The notes below the pieces were generated by a model. That model did no database searches, was not told where the DNA came from, and saw only the letters and a program-made list of their open reading frames with translations. 64,000 nucleotides of DNA, from the NCBI RefSeq assembly GCF_003943515.1, contig NZ_RJPT01000005.1, forward strand, positions 16,893 to 80,892, given 5' to 3'. Origin of the DNA: Streptococcus cristatus. GTDB taxonomy: Bacteria > Bacillota > Bacilli > Lactobacillales > Streptococcaceae. Within the stretch, counting starts at the first letter, position 1, and each line of letters starts with the position of its first letter. The position numbers and the translations under genes were made by a program. Below are positions 58,053-64,000 of the stretch, piece by piece.

Positions 58053-59528
58053 ATGGATGTCATTATTGACCTAGCCAATAAGATTTTCAAGCCAGTCTTG
58101 GAAATGGGTGGTCCTATCATCATGCTGATCATCTTGACAGTATTGGCTTTACTATTTGGAGTGAAATTCTCCAAAGCGCTTGAAGGTGGTATCAAACTTG
58201 CCATCGCTCTTACTGGTATCGGTGCCATCATCGGTATGCTCAACGGAGCTTTCTCAGCATCACTTGCTAAATTCGTTGAGAACACTGGTATTCAGTTGAA
58301 CATCACTGACGTTGGTTGGGCACCGCTTGCAACTATCACTTGGGGTTCTCCATGGACCTTGTACTTCTTGCTCATCATGCTCATTGTCAATGTTGTGATG
58401 TTAGCTATAAAGAAAACAGATACATTGGATGTGGATATCTTTGATATTTGGCACTTGTCAATCACTGGCTTGCTCATCAAATGGTATGCAGATAAGAGCC
58501 ATGTAAGTCCTGCCGTATCACTTTTGATTGCAACTTTAGCAGTTGTCTTGGTTGGTGTCTTGAAGATTATCAACTCTGACTTGATGAAACCAACTTTTGA
58601 TGATTTGTTGAATGCGCCAAGTTCATCACCAATGACTTCAACTCACATGAACTACATGATGAACCCTGTTATCATGGTTTTGGATAAGATTTTTGACAAA
58701 TTCTTCCCTGGGTTGGACAAATATGACTTTGATGCTGCCGCTTTGAACAAGAAAATCGGTTTCTGGGGATCTAAATTCTTCATCGGTTTCCTTCTTGGTG
58801 TCGTTATCGGTATCATGGGAACTCCGCACCCAGTGTCTGACGTTGCCGAAGCAGCAAAATGGTCACTTGTTATCAAAGGATGGTTGTCTCTTGGTTTGAC
58901 TGCCGGTGTCTGCTTGGAGCTCTTCTCACTTATCGGATCATGGTTTATCGCAGCCGTTGAACCACTTTCACAAGGTATTACTAACGTAGCAACAAAACGT
59001 CTTCAAGGACGTAAATTCAACATTGGTCTTGACTGGCCATTTATCGCTGGTCGTGCAGAAATCTGGGCCTGCGCTAACGTACTTGCCCCAATCATGTTGA
59101 TTGAAGCAGTTCTGCTTTCTAATGTAGGAAACGGTATCTTGCCGTTGGCTGGTATCATCGCAATGGGTGTAACACCTGCCCTTCTGGTTGTTACTCGTGG
59201 TAAATTGCTTCGTATGATTGTCTTTGGAACTCTCTTGTTACCACTCTTCCTTCTCTCAGGTACACTCATTGCACCATTTGCAACAGAACTTGCTAAAGGT
59301 GTAGGTGCTTTCCCTGAAGGAGTTAGCCAAACTCAATTGATTACTCACTCAACACTTGAAGGACCAATCGAAAAACTTTTGGGTTGGACTATTGGTAATA
59401 CTACTACAGGTGATATCAAAGCAATCATTGGTGCTATTGTCTTCCTTGGTGCTTATATTGGAATCTTTGCTTGGTACAGAAAGCAAATGATCAAACGGAA
59501 TGCAGAATACGCAGCAAAAGCAAAATAA
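58053..59528 (+). CDS. PTS EIIC component, galactitol/galactose family (GatC-like)
   Basis: 491 residues, about eleven membrane helices; motif GTPHPVSDVAEAAKW in the middle is typical of GatC-type permeases. With lacABCD downstream it most likely imports galactose as galactose-6-phosphate, as reported for the matching cluster of Streptococcus gordonii; galactitol is less likely, because no galactitol-1-phosphate dehydrogenase gene is present. Confidence 0.88.
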   Translation: MDVIIDLANKIFKPVLEMGGPIIMLIILTVLALLFGVKFSKALEGGIKLAIALTGIGAIIGMLNGAFSASLAKFVENTGIQLNITDVGWAPLATITWGSPWTLYFLLIMLIVNVVMLAIKKTDTLDVDIFDIWHLSITGLLIKWYADKSHVSPAVSLLIATLAVVLVGVLKIINSDLMKPTFDDLLNAPSSSPMTSTHMNYMMNPVIMVLDKIFDKFFPGLDKYDFDAAALNKKIGFWGSKFFIGFLLGVVIGIMGTPHPVSDVAEAAKWSLVIKGWLSLGLTAGVCLELFSLIGSWFIAAVEPLSQGITNVATKRLQGRKFNIGLDWPFIAGRAEIWACANVLAPIMLIEAVLLSNVGNGILPLAGIIAMGVTPALLVVTRGKLLRMIVFGTLLLPLFLLSGTLIAPFATELAKGVGAFPEGVSQTQLITHSTLEGPIEKLLGWTIGNTTTGDIKAIIGAIVFLGAYIGIFAWYRKQMIKRNAEYAAKAK

Positions 59529-59567
59529 TATCCGTTAACTATTGTTAAATATTGTAAGACTTGGGAG

Positions 59568-59613
59568 GCTAGATTGTCCATTTCCAAATGGGAATGTTGA
59601 TAATCTAGCTTTT
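59568..59613 (+). terminator. hairpin between the EIIC gene and lacX
   Basis: GCTAGATT pairs with AATCTAGC, with inner CATTTCC/GGGAATG pairing, followed by only four T. Probably a partial terminator or processing site that lowers expression of the downstream genes relative to the PTS. Confidence 0.55.
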
Positions 59614-59692
59614 CCTATGTAATGAATAGAAAAGGCTAAGCAGAGAGAAGTCAGAAGCCTGCCTTTTTCTCTGAAATAGAGAGGAGATTTGG

Positions 59693-60589
59693 ATGGTGAT
59701 CGCGCTAGAAAATGATGAATTGACAGTGCAGTTTGAGAAATTGGGAGGAGCACTTTCTTCAATCAAGGATAAGGATGGTGTAGAATACCTCTGGCAGGGA
59801 GATGCAACCTATTGGAGCGGTCAAGCTCCAGTTCTTTTCCCCATTTGTGGGAGTTTGCGTAATGACACCGCTCACTATGTTTTAAAAGATGATCAAGAAG
59901 CGAGTGGAGTGATTCCTCGGCATGGTCTCGTTCGCAAGAAAGAATTTGAATTGGTTGAACAAACGGATACGAGTGTGACCTTTGCTATTGAGGACACAGA
60001 GGAGATGTTTCAAAACTATCCTTATCATTTCCGCTTATCGATTCGCTATAGCTTGACTGGCAAGAAGCTTCGTACCCAGTATATCGTAGAAAATCTGGGA
60101 GATAGTGAGGTCATGCCGTACTTCATCGGAGGCCATCCAGGCTTCAACTGTCCTTTACTCGATGATGAAAAGTATGAAGATTACTATTTGGAGTTTGAAG
60201 AGGAAGAAACTTGCAGCGTTCCTCTCTCTTATCCTGAAACTGGTATGTTGAACTTTCTCGAACGTTCAAGCTTCCTAGATCATCAAAAAGAACTAAATTT
60301 GGACTATGCTATCTTTGCTAAAGATGCAGTGACCCTTGATGAGCTAAAATCGCGGACTGTTGCTCTTCGTTCTTGGTATCATGATAAAGGGTTACGTTTG
60401 GATTTTCAAGAATTTCCAAATCTAATTATCTGGTCAACTATTAACAAAGGACCATTTATAGCCTTAGAACCTTGGTCAGGTTTGTCGACCTCGTTAGAAG
60501 AGGGTGATTATTTAGAAAGCAAGAAAAATGTCCGTCTACTCCCAGCAGGAGAAAAAGAAGAAATTGGATTTGATATTACTATTTTTTAA
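59693..60589 (+). CDS. lacX: aldose 1-epimerase family protein LacX
   Basis: 298 residues, galactose-mutarotase fold. ISSIKDKDGVEYLWQ-type N-terminus, IPRHGLVRKKEF (catalytic His), GGHPGFN and a C-terminal acidic residue. LacX proteins of lac operons are thought to interconvert sugar anomers, but the exact substrate is unproven. GAGGAGA before the ATG. Confidence 0.85.
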   Translation: MVIALENDELTVQFEKLGGALSSIKDKDGVEYLWQGDATYWSGQAPVLFPICGSLRNDTAHYVLKDDQEASGVIPRHGLVRKKEFELVEQTDTSVTFAIEDTEEMFQNYPYHFRLSIRYSLTGKKLRTQYIVENLGDSEVMPYFIGGHPGFNCPLLDDEKYEDYYLEFEEEETCSVPLSYPETGMLNFLERSSFLDHQKELNLDYAIFAKDAVTLDELKSRTVALRSWYHDKGLRLDFQEFPNLIIWSTINKGPFIALEPWSGLSTSLEEGDYLESKKNVRLLPAGEKEEIGFDITIF

Positions 60590-60628
60590 AGAAAAATTTT
60601 AAAAATGTTTAAAAACAAACATATAATG

Positions 60629-60657
60629 TTGACAACGAACACAAAATGTTGTATTAT
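60629..60657 (+). promoter_or_regulatory. internal promoter upstream of lacA
   Basis: TTGACA (60629-60634), 17 bp, TATTAT (60652-60657), about 75 bp before lacA. AAAAACAAAC (60611-60620) and the imperfect repeat ACAAC/GTTGT inside the spacer resemble the AACAAA tracts of the PTS promoter and may be LacR sites. Confidence 0.7.
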
Positions 60658-60733
60658 AAACTTGTGAATCAATAACGTTTAATGTTTTAAAACATTTTAG
60701 TTCATTATATAGAAAATTAAAGGAGGACTTAAT

Positions 60734-61159
60734 ATGTCTATTATCATTGGTGCAGATGCTGCAGGTTTGAGATTGAAAGAAGTTGTGAAAGACTTCTTGG
60801 AAAAAGAAAACTTCCACGTAGTGGATGTTACGGCTGAAGGTCAAGACTTTGTCGATGTGACTCTTGCTGTTGCTGCAGAAGTAAACAAAGAAGAACAAAA
60901 CCTTGGTATCGTGATTGATGCCTATGGTGCTGGTCCGTTCATGGTTGCAACTAAGATTAAAGGAATGGTTGCCGCAGAGGTTTCAGACGAACGTTCAGCT
61001 TATATGACTCGTGGACACAACAACTCACGTATGATCACTATGGGAGCAGAAACAGTTGGTGACGAATTGGCTAAAAACATTGCTAAAGGTTTTGTTAATG
61101 GTAAATACGACGGTGGTCGTCACCAGATTCGTGTCGACATGTTGAACAAAATGTGTTAA
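60734..61159 (+). CDS. lacA: galactose-6-phosphate isomerase subunit LacA
   Basis: 141 residues, RpiB/LacAB fold ([33 protein letters not shown]). It lacks the catalytic Cys found in LacB, as expected for this subunit. With LacB it converts galactose-6-phosphate to tagatose-6-phosphate. AAAGGAGG before ATG. Confidence 0.95.
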   Translation: MSIIIGADAAGLRLKEVVKDFLEKENFHVVDVTAEGQDFVDVTLAVAAEVNKEEQNLGIVIDAYGAGPFMVATKIKGMVAAEVSDERSAYMTRGHNNSRMITMGAETVGDELAKNIAKGFVNGKYDGGRHQIRVDMLNKMC

Positions 61160-61189
61160 TTAGATTACAGTAAGAAAGGTAAGTTAAAA

Positions 61190-61705
61190 ATGAGAATTGC
61201 AATTGGATGTGACCACATCGTAACAGATGAAAAAATGGCGGTTTCAGAATTTTTGAAATCAAAAGGACATGAAGTCATTGACTTTGGTACTTACGATCAT
61301 GCTCGTACACACTACCCAATTTTTGGTAAAAAAGTAGGGGAAGCAGTTGTTAGCGGACAAGCTGATCTTGGTGTTTGTATCTGTGGTACCGGTGTAGGTA
61401 TCAATAATGCTGTTAACAAAGTTCCAGGCGTTCGTTCTGCTTTGGTTCGTGATATGACGACAGCTCTTTATGCTAAAGAGCAATTGAATGCCAACGTTAT
61501 CGGTTTCGGTGGTAAGATTACTGGTGAATTGCTAATGTGTGACATTATTGAAGCTTTCATCAATGCCGAATATAAACCATCAGAAGAAAACAAAAAATTG
61601 ATTGCGAAAATTGAGCATGTTGAAACTCACAATGCTCATCAAGCAGATGCAAACTTCTTTACAGAATTCCTTGAAAAATGGGATCGCGGTGAGTACCACG
61701 ACTAA
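61190..61705 (+). CDS. lacB: galactose-6-phosphate isomerase subunit LacB
   Basis: 171 residues. [20 protein letters not shown] start and the active-site [20 protein letters not shown] with Cys65. Heteromeric partner of LacA. Confidence 0.96.
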   Translation: MRIAIGCDHIVTDEKMAVSEFLKSKGHEVIDFGTYDHARTHYPIFGKKVGEAVVSGQADLGVCICGTGVGINNAVNKVPGVRSALVRDMTTALYAKEQLNANVIGFGGKITGELLMCDIIEAFINAEYKPSEENKKLIAKIEHVETHNAHQADANFFTEFLEKWDRGEYHD

Positions 61706-61715
61706 GAGGTGGCGC

Positions 61716-62645
61716 ATGATTTTAACAGTCACGATGAATCCATCCATTGATATTTCCTATCCTTTGGATGAATTGAAAATTGATACTGTCAACCGTGTGG
61801 TGGACGTGACCAAGACAGCTGGTGGTAAAGGGCTCAATGTTACACGAGTTCTTTCAGAATTTGGTGATTCTGTTGCTGCTACTGGTTTAGTTGGTGGCAA
61901 ACTTGGTGAGTTTTTAGTAGAACATATCGACGATAAAGTAACGAAACGTTTCTTCTCAATTCAAGGAGAGACTCGTAACTGTATCGCTATTCTGCACGGA
62001 GATAACCAAACAGAAATTCTTGAGAAAGGACCCGAAGTTCTGGAACAAGAAGGTCAAGATTTCTTGGCTCATTTCAAAAATCTTCTTGACACTGTGGAAG
62101 TAGTGGCTATCTCTGGTAGTCTGCCAGCAGGTCTTCCAGTTGACTACTATGCAAACTTGGTAGAACTTGCTAATCGCGCAGGAAAACCAGTTGTTCTGGA
62201 TTGCTCAGGTGCAGCTCTTCAGGCTGTCCTTGAATCACCGCACAAACCAACAGTTATTAAACCAAATAACGAAGAATTGTCTCAGCTTCTTGAGAAAGAA
62301 GTTTCAGAAGATTTGGATGAATTAAAAGAAGTTCTTCAAGAGCCTCTATTTGCAGGGATTGAGTGGATTATCGTTTCACTTGGTGCAAATGGTGCTTTTG
62401 CCAAACATGGGGACACTTTCTACAAGGTAGATATTCCAAGAATTCAGGTAGTTAATCCTGTCGGATCTGGAGATTCTACTGTTGCAGGTATTTCATCAGG
62501 ACTTCTTCATAAGGAATCGGATGCAGAACTCCTCATCAAGGCAAATGTCCTTGGTATGCTTAACGCTCAAGAAAAAATGACAGGTCATGTTAACATGGCC
62601 AACTATCAAGCCCTATATGATCAATTATTAGTGAAAGAGGTATAA
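61716..62645 (+). CDS. lacC: tagatose-6-phosphate kinase
   Basis: 309 residues from ATG 61716 ([16 protein letters not shown]), behind GAGGTGG; the frame is open upstream only through lacB. PfkB family, with C-terminal [12 protein letters not shown] holding the catalytic Asp. Makes tagatose-1,6-bisphosphate. Ends 1 bp before lacD. Confidence 0.96.
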   Translation: MILTVTMNPSIDISYPLDELKIDTVNRVVDVTKTAGGKGLNVTRVLSEFGDSVAATGLVGGKLGEFLVEHIDDKVTKRFFSIQGETRNCIAILHGDNQTEILEKGPEVLEQEGQDFLAHFKNLLDTVEVVAISGSLPAGLPVDYYANLVELANRAGKPVVLDCSGAALQAVLESPHKPTVIKPNNEELSQLLEKEVSEDLDELKEVLQEPLFAGIEWIIVSLGANGAFAKHGDTFYKVDIPRIQVVNPVGSGDSTVAGISSGLLHKESDAELLIKANVLGMLNAQEKMTGHVNMANYQALYDQLLVKEV

Positions 62646-62646
62646 A

Positions 62647-63627
62647 ATGGCTTTAACAGAAAACAAACGTGCATGCTTAGAAAAACTTTCAGATGAGAAT
62701 GGCATTATCTCAGCTCTTGCCTTTGACCAACGTGGTGCTTTGAAACGCCTCATGGCTCAATACCAAACAGAGGAGCCAACAGTGGCTCAAATGGAAGAAC
62801 TCAAAGTCTTGGTAGCAGATGAATTGACTAAATACGCTTCTTCTATGCTTCTAGACCCTGAATATGGACTTCCAGCTACAAAAGCTCTTGCACCAAATGC
62901 TGGTCTTCTCCTTGCTTATGAGAAAACTGGTTACGACACAACTAGCACTAAACGCTTGCCAGACTGCTTGGATGTTTGGTCTGCCAAACGCATCAAAGAA
63001 CAAGGTGCGGATGCAGTCAAGTTCTTGCTTTACTATGATGTAGACAGCTCTGACGAACTTAATCAAGAAAAACAAGCCTACATCGAACGCATCGGTTCAG
63101 AGTGTGTGGCGGAAGATATTCCATTCTTCCTTGAAATCCTCGCTTATGATGAAAAAATTGCTGACGCAGGTTCTGCAGAATACGCAAAAGTGAAACCACA
63201 CAAGGTTATCGGTGCCATGAAGGTCTTCTCAGACCCACGCTTCAACATCGATGTCTTGAAAGTAGAAGTTCCAGTCAACGTCAAATACGTTGAAGGATTT
63301 GGCGATGGTGAAATCGTGCATACTCGCGAAGAAGCAGCAGCTTTCTTCAAAGCACAAGATGAAGCAACCAACTTGCCATACATCTACTTGAGTGCAGGTG
63401 TGTCAGCTAAACTCTTCCAAGAAACACTTGTCTTTGCCCACGAATCAGGCGCAAACTTCAATGGTGTTCTTTGCGGCCGTGCAACTTGGGCTGGATCAGT
63501 TGAAGCCTACATCAAAGACGGTGAGGCAGCAGCTCGTGAATGGCTTCGCACAACAGGTTTTGAGAACATTGACGAACTCAACAAAGTTCTTCAAACCACA
63601 GCAACTTCATGGAAAGAACGTGTCTAA
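62647..63627 (+). CDS. lacD: tagatose-1,6-bisphosphate aldolase
   Basis: 326 residues, class I (Schiff-base) LacD family. N-terminus [32 protein letters not shown] with the conserved lysine, and [14 protein letters not shown]. Splits tagatose-1,6-bisphosphate to triose phosphates, which enter glycolysis. Last gene of the operon. Confidence 0.97.
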   Translation: MALTENKRACLEKLSDENGIISALAFDQRGALKRLMAQYQTEEPTVAQMEELKVLVADELTKYASSMLLDPEYGLPATKALAPNAGLLLAYEKTGYDTTSTKRLPDCLDVWSAKRIKEQGADAVKFLLYYDVDSSDELNQEKQAYIERIGSECVAEDIPFFLEILAYDEKIADAGSAEYAKVKPHKVIGAMKVFSDPRFNIDVLKVEVPVNVKYVEGFGDGEIVHTREEAAAFFKAQDEATNLPYIYLSAGVSAKLFQETLVFAHESGANFNGVLCGRATWAGSVEAYIKDGEAAAREWLRTTGFENIDELNKVLQTTATSWKERV

Positions 63628-63650
63628 TTTAATCTTGAATGTAGAAATCA

Positions 63651-63686
63651 AAAAACGTAGTAAGTTTCAGGACTTACTACGTTTTT
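63651..63686. terminator. terminator between lacD and the GIY-YIG gene
   Basis: AAAAACGTAGTAAGT pairs perfectly over 15 bp with ACTTACTACGTTTTT around a 6-nt loop. The right half encodes the last residues of the convergent GIY-YIG protein. Confidence 0.85.
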
Positions 63687-63930
63687 CTTCTATATAAGCT
63701 AGTTTTTCAGCTCGTTTCTTCTTTTTGAAGAGGGCTTCAGCCGACATGGCTGCAGATTTGTCGGGATGTTCTTCTTGATAGATGAGTGTGACGGGCAATC
63801 GGGCGCGAGTGTACTTGGCTCCTTTTCCAGCCTGATGTGTTTTGAGACGAGCTTCTACATCAGTTGTATAGCCTGTGTAGAGGGTGCCATCTCCGCATTC
63901 AAGGACGTACATATAGGCTTTATTTTCCAT
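63667..63930 (-). CDS. GIY-YIG domain protein (YhbQ/YazA-like)
   Basis: 87 residues. [17 protein letters not shown] is the GIY-YIG core (Y...Y...G-Y-T), followed by [16 protein letters not shown], with Arg/Glu positions conserved as in the UPF0213 group. Members have a nuclease fold but an unproven role in DNA repair. Overlaps the upstream methyltransferase gene by 11 bp; its 3' end lies in the terminator. Confidence 0.9.
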   Translation of the reverse strand: MENKAYMYVLECGDGTLYTGYTTDVEARLKTHQAGKGAKYTRARLPVTLIYQEEHPDKSAAMSAEALFKKKKRAEKLAYIEEKRSKS

Positions 63931-64000
63931 AGTAAATCTCTTGAATTTCTGGTGTATAGCTGCCGTCTTGCTCGTGGATAAAGAGAGGCGGGAGGATTTT
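63920..64000 (-). CDS. C-terminal end of a tRNA(adenine-N6)-methyltransferase, TrmN6/YfiC-like (partial)
   Basis: The last 26 codons before the window edge read ...[19 protein letters not shown], then EIYYGK and stop. PPLFIHE and the [11 protein letters not shown] ending are typical of YabB/TrmN6-like tRNA1(Val) adenine-37 methyltransferases, which are commonly followed by a GIY-YIG gene. The gene continues beyond position 64000. Confidence 0.75.
   Translation of the reverse strand, partial: KILPPLFIHEQDGSYTPEIQEIYYGK

Overview
The window looks like the chromosome of a low-GC, naturally transformable oral Streptococcus of the mitis/sanguinis group. Evidence: CoiA and a pneumococcal SP_0782-like PC4 protein, each behind a perfect ComX cin-box (TACGAATA); pneumococcus-like gene blocks (ybeY-dgkA-era-mutM-coaE-pmrA-rpmG-secG-rnr-smpB-tehB, coiA-pepF-methyltransferase-prsA, PC4-bioY-gor-MacAB-like exporter, ftsW-ppc, dnaE-pfkA-pyk); CcpA with cre-like sites; no rRNA, phage, IS element or CRISPR array. 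The species is not settled. Alanine dehydrogenase and a galactitol-type PTS joined to lacABCD are compatible with S. gordonii, S. sanguinis, S. cristatus and relatives.

Layout. 0-5 kb: a three-hairpin intergenic repeat, an MFS transporter, and the competence-linked coiA-pepF-trmR-like run. 5-9.6 kb: the lipoprotein foldase PrsA, then an alanine T-box controlling a LURP-one-type gene plus alaS. 9.7-13.9 kb: the least familiar part, an XRE-regulated membrane cassette (anchored small protein, XRE repressor, PspC-domain protein, DUF3169 protein plus a DUF3169-like tail, ABC ATPase and permease, DUF3267 HExxH membrane protein) behind a promoter that carries a perfect 10-bp-arm operator. 14-16 kb: alanine dehydrogenase, a GNAT enzyme and tRNA-Thr(GGU) under a promoter with an 11-bp dyad. 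16-26.7 kb: a housekeeping run (RNA maturation, DNA repair, CoA, secretion, trans-translation) containing a NUDIX gene killed by one stop codon, a pmrA gene without a normal start codon, and an AT-rich insert between two copies of the smpB 3' end.

27-41.6 kb: a cre-controlled secreted C69 dipeptidase, a U32 tRNA-hydroxylation protein, the competence PC4 gene facing bioY, glutathione reductase, a MacAB-like exporter, lysS, a DUF368/ybaK/phosphatase operon and a membrane-anchored GH25 lysozyme-like protein. 41.8-53.3 kb: ftsW, ppc, ccpA, dnaE, pfkA and pyk. 53.5-55.9 kb: a small membrane protein with a Fur/PerR-like box over its promoter, and the RNA helicase cshA behind a structured leader. 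56-63.6 kb: lacR, a galactitol-family PTS, lacX and lacABCD, which together would import galactose as the 6-phosphate and degrade it through tagatose phosphates. The window ends in a GIY-YIG protein and the 3' end of a tRNA methyltransferase gene.

The genes connect through CcpA (likely sites at its own gene, the dipeptidase and the galactose PTS), ComX (coiA and PC4 genes), and wobble-uridine modification (trmR-like methyltransferase and U32 protein). All functional calls rest on recognisable motifs and remembered family knowledge; no database search was run.
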